Positions 1-7,376 of a stretch of 64,000 nucleotides of DNA are shown in pieces (positions within the stretch are counted from its first letter, which is position 1; each line of letters begins with the position of its first letter). The stretch is from positions 62,001 to 126,000 of the forward strand of contig NZ_SWBO01000010.1 of assembly GCF_005116475.1 (NCBI RefSeq), in the 5' to 3' direction. The notes below the pieces were generated by a model that saw nothing but the letters and a program-made list of their open reading frames with translations, was not told the DNA's origin and did not search any database. The translations under genes and the position numbers were made by a program. Source of the DNA: Pedobacter cryotolerans. Its GTDB lineage: Bacteria > Bacteroidota > Bacteroidia > Sphingobacteriales > Sphingobacteriaceae.

Positions 1-98
1 TTTACGCCAATGGTTTGTAGCATAGCCGCTGTATCTTCGCTATTTAGCGCAATGTGGCGGTCTTGAAAATCTTCTTGGTAATGGATATTTAAACTCAT
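1..98 (-). CDS. gcvP: Glycine dehydrogenase (decarboxylating), N-terminal fragment
   Basis: Only the first 33 codons are inside the window; the gene runs off the left edge. The translation begins MSLNIHYQEDFQDRHIALN and continues into AAMLQTIGV, which matches the start of the P protein of the glycine cleavage system (FxxRHIxxN followed by a conserved MLxxIGV). The P protein is the PLP enzyme that decarboxylates glycine and passes the aminomethyl group to the lipoyl H protein. The start is the ATG at 96-98, 25 bases downstream of a TAnnTTTG-type box. The catalytic part is not visible, so the call rests on the N-terminus only. Confidence 0.83.
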   Translation of the reverse strand, partial: MSLNIHYQEDFQDRHIALNSEDTAAMLQTIGV

Positions 99-122
99 GA
101 AGTTGATAAAAATAAGTTGCCG

Positions 123-130
123 CAAAGGTA
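123..130 (-). promoter_or_regulatory. Probable gcvP promoter, -7 box
   Basis: On the minus strand this reads TACCTTTG, matching the Bacteroidota -7 consensus TAnnTTTG. It would place transcription start about 21 bases before the gcvP ATG. No convincing -33 TTG was seen at normal spacing. Confidence 0.55.
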
Positions 131-212
131 AGAAATCTGCAACTATTTTTTGCTATGGAAATGATGAGCAAATCGTCATATTTTGGTGGCAAAAGGAGGG
201 GGTTAAAGTATT

Positions 213-260
213 GTTGAAATGTTGGGAGGTTTGAAAGTTGGAATGTTTTAAAGTTGGAAG
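213..260. repeat. Degenerate tandem array, 8 bp period
   Basis: Six consecutive octamers can be laid out in register: GTTGAAAT, GTTGGGAG, GTTTGAAA, GTTGGAAT, GTTTTAAA, GTTGGAAG. Each starts with GTT and ends in a purine-rich tail. The array sits between the gcvP promoter and the toxin gene. It belongs to the class of short degenerate arrays seen in many gaps of this window. The remaining sequence in 131-336 shows no gene. Confidence 0.7.
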
Positions 261-336
261 CTTGCAGTCAACGAACGACGAAAAAATTAACAACAAAGAA
301 AAAAAAGGAACAAAGTGTATTTTTCCTAAAGCCCAG

Positions 337-618
337 TTAAAGAATAGGGTCTTGTCTATTATCCCACAAAAATAGAATTACAATTTCTTTTTCTCTTATT
401 TCATAAAAGAAAGAACATTGTTTAGCGATTATCCCGATTCTAATTTTTGGGTCTAAAGTAGATGCCTTAAAGATATGGGGATGTTCTAGTAATAAGTCGA
501 AAGTTTGATATGCTTTTAAAAGAAATTTTTCAGCCTCTTTTAAATTCCATTTTTCTTCAATAAATAAAGCCACGGAAACAAGCATTTCGGTTGCTTTATC
601 TGTAAAAACTAGCTCCAT
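337..618 (-). CDS. RelE/ParE-family toxin
   Basis: A 93-residue protein with the ParE pattern: an N-terminal helical part (FTDKATEMLVSVALFIEEKW), a central LLEHPHIFKAS segment typical of ParE (nPxxg..s), and C-terminal beta strands ending in IVILFLWDNRQDP, where the VxxxxfwDnRqdP ending is characteristic of Bacteroidota members. Family members are gyrase or ribosome-dependent toxins; which applies cannot be told. It follows the antitoxin gene with a 10-base overlap, so the pair is translationally coupled. Activity is inferred from family and layout only. Confidence 0.8.
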   Translation of the reverse strand: MELVFTDKATEMLVSVALFIEEKWNLKEAEKFLLKAYQTFDLLLEHPHIFKASTLDPKIRIGIIAKQCSFFYEIREKEIVILFLWDNRQDPIL

Positions 619-821
619 CTATTTGCTAGCAGCTCTTTCACTTCAGCGTAAGTTTTGGTTTCTCCATTATTAGCTTGAAGAATTCCTTTTTCAAGGCCTG
701 CTAAAACCTGTTGTGCATAAGTTTCTTCTGATTGCTCAAAGTTGATTTCTAAAGCCTCTAGAACTGCTTTAATAGCTTTTTCTTTTGCCTCTGTTTCAGG
801 ATGTATAATAATTGTACTCAT
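609..821 (-). CDS. Antitoxin of ParE-type module
   Basis: A 70-residue acidic protein immediately upstream of, and overlapping, the ParE-like toxin gene. Its sequence begins MSTIIIHPETEAKEKAIKAV and continues as amphipathic helices (KAVLEALEINFEQSEE). The C-terminal segment TYAEVKELLANRW resembles the toxin-wrapping helix of small antitoxins. No DNA-binding fold is obvious, so autoregulation cannot be predicted. Size, gene order (antitoxin first) and overlap with the toxin support the call more than motif evidence does. Confidence 0.75.
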   Translation of the reverse strand: MSTIIIHPETEAKEKAIKAVLEALEINFEQSEETYAQQVLAGLEKGILQANNGETKTYAEVKELLANRWS

Positions 822-927
822 AAACTTCTCTCTTTAAAATCAACTAGCATAAAAATAATGAAATTTAATTAAGTTTTTAGGAAATATTAGTGCTCAGCCT
901 CAGCCTCAACCTTGTATCTTTAAAACT

Positions 928-1491
928 TTATTTATTCACTTTCCAGCCTTCTTCTTTATCCAATTTTAAGCGATAAGTTTTGGTGATGAAATCGCTATTG
1001 TCTTTGCTGTTGTTTTGGAAAGGTGCAAAAACAGTGTTTACTTTTTTAAGTGAAACCGTAACTTTTGCATTATTATCGTTTACGCGAGAGAAATTGACGG
1101 GTTTTTCGCTGGCTAATTCATAGTTTACAACCTTAACCGTGGCTTTATCATTGTCTTGCTTAAATACTAAATCGCTCGCTTTATCGGTCAATTTAACAAA
1201 ATATACAAAGCTACTATCTTTTGATAAAAACTTCTTTTTACTTTCTTGTAGGGTTAGGGTGATAAAACCTTCGTTGGCTAAAGTTTTGTATTTCTCTAAC
1301 TCTCCCATTTCTTTTCTACTATTAAAAGTAATTTCCCCAAATTCAAATTTATCAGTTTTATATTCTGGGTTTCCTTTTAGATAAGTAACAATTACATCAG
1401 AAGCTTCTGATTCGCTAATAGTTGCTACGTTTTTGCAAGCACTAAAGGCGATGGTAATTAAAGTTATTAATAGTAATGTGTATTTTTTCAT
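928..1491 (-). CDS. Hypothetical lipoprotein
   Basis: A 187-residue protein with a lipoprotein signal peptide; the lipobox FSAC puts the lipidated cysteine at residue 19. The mature part is rich in lysine, serine and beta-strand-like segments (KVTVSLKKVNTVFAPF, YRLKLDKEEGWKVNK). The closing LDKEEGWKV looks like the end of an NTF2-like or DUF4878-like fold, but no family is recognised with certainty. It is expected in the periplasm or outer membrane. It stands alone between the TA module and the EamA transporter, 31 bases from the latter. Confidence 0.6.
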   Translation of the reverse strand: MKKYTLLLITLITIAFSACKNVATISESEASDVIVTYLKGNPEYKTDKFEFGEITFNSRKEMGELEKYKTLANEGFITLTLQESKKKFLSKDSSFVYFVKLTDKASDLVFKQDNDKATVKVVNYELASEKPVNFSRVNDNNAKVTVSLKKVNTVFAPFQNNSKDNSDFITKTYRLKLDKEEGWKVNK

Positions 1492-1522
1492 GTTTAATTT
1501 TTATGTTTTTAGTAAGGATTTT

Positions 1523-2431
1523 TTAATCCTTAACTTTCTTAAAGATATTCCCCTTTTTTATATTTTCCAAATTTGGGAGGATGAGGGCACTAAGTATAAT
1601 AATAACACCTAACCAACGTAATAAGTTTACCTCTTCATGTAAAATTAAACTGCTCATTAGTACAGCAACAGGTAATTCGGCACTGCTTAAAATAGAACTT
1701 AAAGTTAATCCAATTTTTGGTATGCCCGCTGCAAAACACAATGGAGGAATGAAAGTGCCAAATACCGCTAGTATAATTCCCCATTTTAGTAAGCTACCAC
1801 CCAAAGCACCATTAAATAAAAAAGTAGGAGGCAGACAGATGAATATTAAAATGCAAGCTCCTGTAATCATCAAAGCACTCTTTTTAAGTGGCGGATAATC
1901 ATTGCCTAACTTACCATTTAACATTAAAAATATAGCGTAACAAAGTGCGGCTAACATGCCGAAAATAATACCTTCGATATTGATTTCGCTAGCTTTAGTT
2001 GTTGTAAAACCACTTGCTAAAACTGTTCCGCCTAAAATTACAAAAACAGCTAGAATTTGCATTTTACTTGGCTTCTTTTTATAAATGAAAAGCTCTAATA
2101 AAACACTTATCCATACAAATTGCATCAATAAAATGATAGCTAAAGATGCAGGAACTAATTTTACACATTGATAGTAAAACATACTTACCAAACCTGTAAA
2201 TGTGCCCGCCGCTAATAATTTAAACCAATGTGGTTTAGATTTCGGATATACCTTTTTGCCAGTTTTTTTTGAGATAAAATAAAATAACCACAACAAGATG
2301 GCACCAAAAAAAGCTTGCGTGCCTGTTACATCGCTAAGTGAATAGCCATCGGCATACGCCAATTTTACAAAAGTAGAGAGGATGCCGAAACTGCAGGCAC
2401 CGAATAAAACAAGGAGTATTCCTTTGAGCAT
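1523..2431 (-). CDS. EamA/DMT-family transporter
   Basis: A 302-residue integral membrane protein with about ten hydrophobic segments in two tandem EamA units. The first runs from about residue 3 to 138 (GILLVLFGACSFGILSTFVK onward) and the second from about 150 to 287 (IEGIIFGMLAALCYAIFLML onward). The second unit ends with the usual EEVNLLRWLGVIIILSALI. Members export amino acids or other metabolites; the substrate here cannot be read from sequence. The start codon directly abuts a C-rich palindromic element (2432-2518), so its promoter must lie in or beyond that element, or it is co-transcribed with pdxJ. Confidence 0.85.
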   Translation of the reverse strand: MLKGILLVLFGACSFGILSTFVKLAYADGYSLSDVTGTQAFFGAILLWLFYFISKKTGKKVYPKSKPHWFKLLAAGTFTGLVSMFYYQCVKLVPASLAIILLMQFVWISVLLELFIYKKKPSKMQILAVFVILGGTVLASGFTTTKASEINIEGIIFGMLAALCYAIFLMLNGKLGNDYPPLKKSALMITGACILIFICLPPTFLFNGALGGSLLKWGIILAVFGTFIPPLCFAAGIPKIGLTLSSILSSAELPVAVLMSSLILHEEVNLLRWLGVIIILSALILPNLENIKKGNIFKKVKD

Positions 2432-2518
2432 AACCCCTTAATCCCCTAAAGGGGAAATTAGTTTAACTTTTTTGTTCATTATTTTAAGTCTCCGCCGCGG
2501 CGGATATTTAGGGGTTCA
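2432..2518. repeat. Composite palindromic element between pdxJ and EamA gene
   Basis: The left module reads AACCCCTTAATCCCCTAAAG with a CCCC-TAAA-GGGG hairpin. The right module ends TATTTAGGGGTT, an inverted match of the left end. Inside the right module sits a 14 bp perfect palindrome, TCCGCCGCGGCGGA (2491-2504), far richer in GC than its surroundings. The element touches the EamA start codon on one side and supplies the last codons and TAA stop of pdxJ on the other. Confidence 0.7.
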
Positions 2519-3227
2519 ATTGTCTTAAATAAAGTTGTATCGTATTCTCTAATCCGAAATAAAGCGCATCGCTAATTAAGGCATGGCCGATGGAAACTTC
2601 TAATAAATTAGGAATGTTTTGTGCGAAATATTTGAGATTGTCTAAATCTAAATCGTGACCAGCATTTATGCCTAAACCTAAATCGTTCGCTTTTTTTGCT
2701 GCCGCGATGTAGGGAGCAATTGCAACTTCCTTATTTTTATGAAAATCACTTGCATAAGCTTCTGTGTACAATTCAATTCGATCTGTTCCAGTTGCTAAAG
2801 CACCTTCAACCATGTCGATAACCGGATCTACAAAAATAGAAACACGAATGCCAGCATTTTGAAACAACGAAACCATTTCTTTTAAATAAGCTTGCTCTTT
2901 TATGGTATCCCAGCCATGATTTGAGGTAATTTGCCCTAATACATCGGGTACTAAAGTAACTTGTGCAGGTTTATTTGCCAAAACAAGGTCGATGAATTTT
3001 TGCTCTTTGCAATTGCCTTCTATGTTAAATTCGGTTGCAATAACTGCTTTTAAATCAAAGGTATCTTGGTAACGGATATGTCTTTCATCTGGCCTAGGAT
3101 GTACGGTAATTCCTTGCGCACCAAATCGTTCGCAATCTAATGCTACTTTAACTAAATCTGGGTTATTACCGCCTCTGCTGTTACGTAGGGTTGCAATTTT
3201 ATTAATATTGACTGATAATTTTGTCAT
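2508..3227 (-). CDS. pdxJ: Pyridoxine 5'-phosphate synthase
   Basis: A 239-residue protein of the usual PdxJ length, with family landmarks in order: [18 protein letters not shown] at the N-terminus, [17 protein letters not shown] (phosphate/substrate loop), FNIEGN, and [15 protein letters not shown] near the C-terminus followed by EVSIGHALI. It condenses 1-deoxy-xylulose 5-phosphate with 3-amino-1-hydroxyacetone 1-phosphate in DXP-dependent vitamin B6 synthesis, in the cytoplasm. A -7 box lies only four bases upstream of the ATG, so the mRNA may be leaderless. The C-terminal codons and stop overlap the palindromic element at 2432-2518. Confidence 0.96.
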   Translation of the reverse strand: MTKLSVNINKIATLRNSRGGNNPDLVKVALDCERFGAQGITVHPRPDERHIRYQDTFDLKAVIATEFNIEGNCKEQKFIDLVLANKPAQVTLVPDVLGQITSNHGWDTIKEQAYLKEMVSLFQNAGIRVSIFVDPVIDMVEGALATGTDRIELYTEAYASDFHKNKEVAIAPYIAAAKKANDLGLGINAGHDLDLDNLKYFAQNIPNLLEVSIGHALISDALYFGLENTIQLYLRQLNP

Positions 3228-3231
3228 GGGG

Positions 3232-3239
3232 CAAAGATA
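3232..3239 (-). promoter_or_regulatory. pdxJ -7 promoter box, leaderless geometry
   Basis: The minus strand reads TATCTTTG, then four bases (CCCC), then the pdxJ ATG. The box is a perfect TAnnTTTG. With the transcription start expected about four bases after the final G, the start codon would lie at or next to +1. Confidence 0.6.
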
Positions 3240-3407
3240 AGGGTTTAAGCTGAAAGACTAAAGCGCAAAGCGAATGTATCAACCACAAAGATCACGGAGT
3301 GTGCAAAGTTAGTTTGCAAAAGGGTAGGTTCAGAAGACTTATTTGTGGGTTCGAAAAATTTGTTGCTTGTTTATTAATTATTGATGAAATTTATCAAAAA
3401 CTATATT

Positions 3408-3638
3408 ATGAAAAAATATGCTAGAATTTCTTGTGGATTTACTTCAACGGGAGCAATTAGTGGTTTAGATGAAGATGCTGTTGTAACAGAAGATTTAAAT
3501 CTAAAACTTGAAAAATTTCTAAAAAAGAATAAGATTAAAGATTTTAGAATTATTAATGCAGAAACTGTAATTGTGCCAAAGCAAGATTTTACCCACAATT
3601 ACAATTTAGTTTGTTTGCATTTGGAGTACGAAATTTAA
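3408..3638 (+). CDS. Small hypothetical protein
   Basis: A 76-residue protein if started at the ATG giving MKKYARISCGFTSTGAISGL; an in-frame ATG at 3384 would add eight residues. The composition is normal for this genome (KLEKFLKKNKIKDFRIINAE), with a fairly clear beta-alpha-beta look and the C-terminus CLHLEYEI. No family is recognised. It stands alone on the plus strand between pdxJ and a DUF6370 gene. It is flanked by degenerate CACAAAG-like sequence on the left (about 3283-3308) and the opposite-strand form on the right (about 3650-3680). It is probably real but of unknown function. Confidence 0.5.
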   Translation: MKKYARISCGFTSTGAISGLDEDAVVTEDLNLKLEKFLKKNKIKDFRIINAETVIVPKQDFTHNYNLVCLHLEYEI

Positions 3639-3682
3639 CCTCTTTTACTCTGTTAAAACTCAATGTTCTCTGTGTTTAATGC

Positions 3683-4018
3683 CTAATTCTTAGCAGGTAG
3701 AAGCTCAACTTTCTTTGCCTTAAAACGCCCGTCAACAATCTCTCCACTTACTTTTGCTTTACTAATTACATTGCAAAAGCCATGTTTTTCATCGTGTGCA
3801 TCGCCAAAATCATCAATGTTTTTGCCGTCTACGAAATAAGATTTTCCATCAATTCTAATGGCTAAATCACAGCTTTTACCTTTCATGTCAAACTTACATT
3901 CTCCACAAGCTATCTCCACAATTTTGTTGTTAATTTTTGTTGCTGGCTGAGGTTTGGTTTGGGCATTTGCTGCAAAACCAAAAGAAGTTAGGAGTAGGGC
4001 GACAATTAAAGCTTTCAT
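3683..4018 (-). CDS. DUF6370 family exported protein
   Basis: The start chosen is the ATG at 4018 because it opens a clean signal peptide (MKALIVALLLTSFGFAANAQ); upstream in-frame codons are not protein-like. The 111-residue product matches the DUF6370 pattern: VEIACGECKFDMKGKSCDLA, then IRIDGKSYFVDG, DDFGDAHDEKHGFCNVI and VDGRFKAKKVELLP. Four conserved cysteines suggest a small disulfide-bonded or metal-binding periplasmic domain, but the role is unknown. It lies downstream of ahcY on the same strand, behind a strong terminator. Confidence 0.85.
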   Translation of the reverse strand: MKALIVALLLTSFGFAANAQTKPQPATKINNKIVEIACGECKFDMKGKSCDLAIRIDGKSYFVDGKNIDDFGDAHDEKHGFCNVISKAKVSGEIVDGRFKAKKVELLPAKN

Positions 4019-4270
4019 GATTTTAACATTAGAAGTTAACATTATTAAGGCAAATGTAGGTTTTTCATTTTCAAAAGAACTACTGTTTTTTGTAAAATAA
4101 ACCCAATTGGAGCGAACATGAGCCTGCGGCACAAAGGCGAGTAAAGCGGAAAGTGGGGCAGAACTAAGCGAAGAATCACTAACATACTTTTTCTGAAAAA
4201 ATTTAACCAAACAAGACATTGAAGAAACTATAAACTTAAATGAACTTAAATTTCTGATAGGGTTAAACAC
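4019..4270. other. Gene-free stretch with a GC-richer repeat-like fragment
   Basis: No coding region is supported here. The part at about 4103-4175 is noticeably richer in GC and contains GAGCCTGCGGCACAAAGGC followed by GAGTAAAGCGGAAAG. It partly resembles the repeat block at 40800-40880 (AAGTAAAGCGAATGGCAGGG). It may be a fragment of a dispersed repeat. Confidence 0.4.
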
Positions 4271-4304
4271 AAAAAAAGAGATGTACAAAATGCACATCTC
4301 TTTT
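4271..4304 (-). terminator. Rho-independent terminator of ahcY
   Basis: An 11 bp stem, AAAAGAGATGT paired with ACATCTCTTTT, around a 9-base loop, with A/T tracts on both sides. It lies 35 bases after the ahcY stop and could work in both directions. Confidence 0.8.
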
Positions 4305-4314
4305 AAATAATCCA

Positions 4315-4341
4315 AAAGCCCCTTTAGGGGTTTAGGGCTTA
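4315..4341. repeat. Palindromic element overlapping the ahcY stop codon
   Basis: The sequence AAGCCCCTTTAGGGGTTTAG followed by GGCTTA forms a CCCC-TTTA-GGGG hairpin inside an outer AAGCCC/GGGCTT stem. The TAA stop of ahcY (4339-4341) is part of it. It belongs to the same family as the elements at 2432, 36109, 58553 and 63917. Confidence 0.65.
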
Positions 4342-5655
4342 GTATCTGTAAGTATCTGGTTTAAACGGACCATCAACTGCAACACCGATGTAAGCAGCTT
4401 GGTGATCGTCTAAAACATCTAACTCTACACCAATTTTTTCTAAGTGTAAACGAGCAACTTTTTCGTCTAAATGTTTAGGTAACACATAAACTTTGTTTTC
4501 GTATTTACCAGGGTTAGTCCATAGTTCTAATTGAGCTAAAGTTTGGTTGGTAAAAGATGCACTCATTACAAAACTTGGGTGACCAGTTGCGCAACCTAAG
4601 TTAACCAAACGGCCTTCAGCTAAAACGATCACGTCTTTACCTTCGATGGTATATTTATCAACTTGAGGTTTAATTTCAACTTTGGTATCGCCGTAAGCGC
4701 CATTTAACCAAGCCATATCAATTTCATTGTCGAAGTGACCAATGTTACAAACAATTGCTTTGTCTTTTAATGCTCTAAAGTGTTTTTCGCGAACGATATC
4801 ACAGTTACCAGTTGTAGTTACCACGATATCAGCTTCCTGAATTGCAGTGTCTAAACGTTTAACTTCAAAACCTTCCATGGCAGCTTGTAAAGCACAAATT
4901 GGATCGATTTCTGTTACGATAACACGTACACCTTGCGAGCGTAATGATTCGGCAGAACCTTTACCCACATCGCCGTAACCGCAAACAACGGCAACTTTAC
5001 CAGCCATCATTACATCAGTAGCTCTTCTAATTGCGTCTACTAATGATTCGCGACAACCGTATTTGTTATCGAATTTAGATTTTGTTACCGAATCGTTTAC
5101 GTTAATTGCAGGCAAGTGCAATGTTCCGTTTTTCATTCTTTCGTACAAACGGTGTACGCCTGTAGTAGTTTCTTCAGATAAACCTTTAATTGCTGCAATT
5201 AGCTCAGGATATTTGTCGAAAACCATGTTGGTTAAATCACCACCATCATCTAAAATCATATTTAATGGTTGGCGGTCTTCACCAAAGTGTAAAGTTTGCT
5301 CAATACACCAATCAAAATCAGCTTCGTTCAATCCTTTCCAAGCATAAACCTGAATACCCGCAGCAGCAATTGCAGCAGCGGCATGATCTTGTGTTGAGAA
5401 AATGTTGCATGACGACCAAGTTACCTCAGCACCCAATTCTACCAAAGTTTCGATTAAAACTGCGGTTTGGATAGTCATGTGTAAGCAGCCTGCTATACGA
5501 GCGCCTGCTAATGGTTTAGATGGTCCGAATTCTTTTCTAAGCGACATTAAGCCAGGCATTTCTGCTTCGGCTAAGCCAATTTCTTTGCGGCCCCATTCTG
5601 CCAGTGAAATGTCCTTAACTTTGTAAGGAACATAAAGAGTCTCTACTGATGACAT
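4339..5655 (-). CDS. ahcY: Adenosylhomocysteinase
   Basis: A 438-residue enzyme that reversibly hydrolyses S-adenosylhomocysteine to adenosine and homocysteine, keeping SAM-dependent methylation going. Landmarks visible are [20 protein letters not shown] near the N-terminus, [20 protein letters not shown], the NAD-binding [29 protein letters not shown], and the C-terminal [11 protein letters not shown]. The length is full for the class. A -33/-7 promoter is visible upstream and a hairpin terminator downstream, so it is probably a single-gene unit. No defect was seen. Confidence 0.98.
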   Translation of the reverse strand: MSSVETLYVPYKVKDISLAEWGRKEIGLAEAEMPGLMSLRKEFGPSKPLAGARIAGCLHMTIQTAVLIETLVELGAEVTWSSCNIFSTQDHAAAAIAAAGIQVYAWKGLNEADFDWCIEQTLHFGEDRQPLNMILDDGGDLTNMVFDKYPELIAAIKGLSEETTTGVHRLYERMKNGTLHLPAINVNDSVTKSKFDNKYGCRESLVDAIRRATDVMMAGKVAVVCGYGDVGKGSAESLRSQGVRVIVTEIDPICALQAAMEGFEVKRLDTAIQEADIVVTTTGNCDIVREKHFRALKDKAIVCNIGHFDNEIDMAWLNGAYGDTKVEIKPQVDKYTIEGKDVIVLAEGRLVNLGCATGHPSFVMSASFTNQTLAQLELWTNPGKYENKVYVLPKHLDEKVARLHLEKIGVELDVLDDHQAAYIGVAVDGPFKPDTYRY

Positions 5656-5677
5656 ATTTTTTGTTTTTAATTTAGCA

Positions 5678-5709
5678 CAAAGTTACAGCATAGCATTGTG
5701 AAACCCAAA
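5678..5709 (-). promoter_or_regulatory. ahcY promoter
   Basis: On the minus strand TTTG (5706-5709) is followed by 20 bases and then TAACTTTG (5678-5685). This fits the Bacteroidota TTTG-N19-21-TAnnTTTG promoter. The predicted leader is about 20 bases. Confidence 0.7.
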
Positions 5710-5807
5710 CGAATAGCAGATGTTGTGTTTTTGAAATGTAAATTTCTTTTCGAAAAAGAATGGATGTGGCTTTTGGTATCTTTAGCCCTGCTAATGTTAC
5801 AAGTTCG

Positions 5808-5873
5808 TTGTCTTCGACTACCAGCCACGGCAGGCAAGCGCTCAGACTGACACGAACTTTCCACGTTTATCAG
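5808..5873. repeat. Dispersed repeat with GC-rich insertion, in the ahcY/DUF2752 gap
   Basis: CTTCGACTA and CGCTCAGACTGACA are the two halves of a repeat common in related genomes. Here they are split by an 18-base GC-rich block containing CAGCCACGGCAGGCAAG. The rest of 5710-5928 shows nothing except possible weak promoter sequence for the gene at 5929. Confidence 0.45.
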
Positions 5874-5928
5874 GTTTATAAAACAAAGTTTGTGCATCAA
5901 CAGCAAAAAGCATAATTTTAGCCAAGCA

Positions 5929-6282
5929 ATGAAAATAAAAGTTTTAGGCATATTGTTAATATTGGCTTCGAATACAGAAGGATTTTTCCACTGGCTAAAA
6001 CATCATTTAATTACCTGCCCATTTAAGTCTTTAACTAGTATTGATTGCCCTGGCTGTGGTATTCAGCGTTCTATTGTTGCTTTGCTGCAAGGAGATTTTT
6101 TGGCGTCGTTCAAATTATATCCTGCTACAATTCCAATCGTTGCATTATTTGGTTTTACCATTATTCATCTCAAATTTGATGTTAAAAACGGTGCTTTTTT
6201 TATAAAAATGCTTTATATTGCTGTCACTTTAATTATTGTAAGCAACTACATATACAAAATCATAACCAATCAACTAATTTAA
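5929..6282 (+). CDS. DUF2752 membrane protein
   Basis: The start at the ATG giving MKIKVLGILLILASNTEGFF is preferred over an upstream in-frame ATG because the preceding residues are not protein-like. The 117-residue product carries the DUF2752 signature SIDCPGCGIQRSIVALLQGD and about three hydrophobic segments, including YPATIPIVALFGFTII and MLYIAVTLIIVSNYIY. Function is unknown for the family; the CPxCGxxR motif could bind a metal or form a disulfide. It lies 5 bases upstream of the CCC-motif membrane protein gene, a common Bacteroidota pairing, and is probably co-transcribed with it. Confidence 0.87.
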   Translation: MKIKVLGILLILASNTEGFFHWLKHHLITCPFKSLTSIDCPGCGIQRSIVALLQGDFLASFKLYPATIPIVALFGFTIIHLKFDVKNGAFFIKMLYIAVTLIIVSNYIYKIITNQLI

Positions 6283-6287
6283 AAACA

Positions 6288-6719
6288 ATGTCTGAAGAAC
6301 AATTTCCACAAGAAAACCCACAACAAAATAACCCATTTCAGCAGCAAAATCCCTTTCCACCTCAAAATGGAGGTATGGGTTTTAACGGTATGCAACAACC
6401 TTTGCCTAATGCAACTATCGTGTTAATTTTAGGTATTTTATCAATTTTAACCTGCTGCTGTTATGGTGTAATTGGTTTAATATTAGCAATTGTTGCTTTA
6501 GTATTAAGTAAAAAAGACAGAGCCCTTTATGCACTAAATATGGGTTCGTATACTGAGGGTTCATTTAAAAATTTAAATGCCGGTAGAGTTTGTGCAATTA
6601 TAGGATTGATATTAAATATTATTTACTTAGTATTATGTATCATAGCTATTATGATGTTTGGTTTAACTGCTCTATCTGATCAAGATGCGCTTAGAGAAGC
6701 GCTAGAAAATATGAAATAA
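6288..6719 (+). CDS. CCC-motif membrane protein (DUF4190-like)
   Basis: A 143-residue protein with a disordered N-terminal part of about 40 residues rich in Q, N and P (ENPQQNNPFQQQNPFPPQNG). Two membrane segments follow: ATIVLILGILSILTCCCYGV, whose CCC gives the family name, and VCAIIGLILNIIYLVLCIIA. The layout resembles CD225/dispanin and DUF4190 proteins that sit in the inner membrane. Function is unknown. It is co-transcribed with the DUF2752 gene and followed at once by a strong terminator. Confidence 0.8.
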   Translation: MSEEQFPQENPQQNNPFQQQNPFPPQNGGMGFNGMQQPLPNATIVLILGILSILTCCCYGVIGLILAIVALVLSKKDRALYALNMGSYTEGSFKNLNAGRVCAIIGLILNIIYLVLCIIAIMMFGLTALSDQDALREALENMK

Positions 6720-6733
6720 ATTACCTCAATATT

Positions 6734-6771
6734 AAGCGAGTTGCTAATCATTTAGTAACTCGCTTTTTTTT
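6734..6771 (+). terminator. Rho-independent terminator after DUF2752/CCC operon
   Basis: The stem AAGCGAGTTGCTAA pairs with TTAGTAACTCGCTT (one G-T pair) around a 4-base loop and ends in a run of eight T. Confidence 0.9.
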
Positions 6772-6831
6772 GCCTGTAAGTCAGTAAATTGTTATTTTAT
6801 TTTTGCTAAAATATAAGCGCATTAGATTTGT

Positions 6832-6839
6832 TATCTTTG
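6832..6839 (+). promoter_or_regulatory. Bacilliredoxin promoter, -7 box
   Basis: TATCTTTG is a perfect TAnnTTTG, 24 bases before the ATG at 6864. A TTTG lies 26 bases further upstream (6802-6805), longer than the usual spacing. Confidence 0.6.
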
Positions 6840-6863
6840 TGCTTTAATTTAAAAAAGAAAAAG

Positions 6864-7274
6864 ATGTATCCAGAATATTTAGTAGAACCAATGCGTGCTG
6901 AGTTAACAAACGTTGGTTTTGAAGAATTAAAATCAGCTGAAGCAGTTGATAGTGCAATAAAAGGTGAAGGTACTGTATTTGTTGTAGTAAACTCTGTGTG
7001 TGGTTGTGCAGCGGCAAATGCTCGTCCGGCAGCTAAATTGGCAGCTTCTAACGCTAAACACCCAGATAAATTAGTAACTGTTTTTGCTGGTATGGAAAAA
7101 GATGCGGTAGATAGAGCTAGAGGTTACATGATGCCTTTCCCACCTTCATCGCCATCTATGGCTTTGTTTAAAGATGGTAAATTGGTACACATGATTGAGC
7201 GCCACCAAATAGAAGGCAGACCAGCACAAATGATTGCTGATAGTTTAATTGGTGCTTTTGAGCAGTATTGTTAA
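6864..7274 (+). CDS. BrxA/BrxB family bacilliredoxin
   Basis: The ATG at 6864 gives MYPEYLVEPMRAELTNVGFE, the standard N-terminus of the YphP/YqiW family; the in-frame codons before it overlap the promoter box. The 136-residue product has the CGC active site in FVVVNSVCGCAAANARPA (about residues 49-51), then a thioredoxin-like fold with VFAGMEKDAVDRARGYM and PFPPSSPSMALFKDGKLVHM. In Firmicutes these proteins remove bacillithiol from proteins. Whether this organism makes bacillithiol cannot be seen here, so the disulfide exchange partner is unknown. It is a single-gene unit with its own promoter and terminator. Confidence 0.92.
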   Translation: MYPEYLVEPMRAELTNVGFEELKSAEAVDSAIKGEGTVFVVVNSVCGCAAANARPAAKLAASNAKHPDKLVTVFAGMEKDAVDRARGYMMPFPPSSPSMALFKDGKLVHMIERHQIEGRPAQMIADSLIGAFEQYC

Positions 7275-7326
7275 TTTGGTATTGCGTATAGAGTAAAGCT
7301 TATTGCGTTTGCAAAACGTGAAATAG

Positions 7327-7358
7327 AAACCCATCTTGGTTAGCAGGATGGGTTTTTT
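7327..7358 (+). terminator. Rho-independent terminator of bacilliredoxin gene
   Basis: A 9 bp stem, AAACCCATC paired with GATGGGTTT, with an 11-base loop followed by six T in total. Confidence 0.85.
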
Positions 7359-7376
7359 GTTGAGGAAGATTTAACC

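Noticed and set aside
4019-4315. N-terminal extension of the DUF6370 frame to 4315
   Set aside because: A clean signal peptide starts at 4018; the extension crosses the ahcY terminator hairpin and is not conserved-looking.
5063-5474. Overlapping plus-strand frames opposite ahcY
   Set aside because: Antisense shadows of a strongly conserved enzyme, with no features of their own.
5667-5951. Minus-strand open frame of 94 codons in the ahcY/DUF2752 gap
   Set aside because: It overlaps the ahcY promoter, a dispersed repeat and the start of the DUF2752 gene, and its product has no recognisable features.
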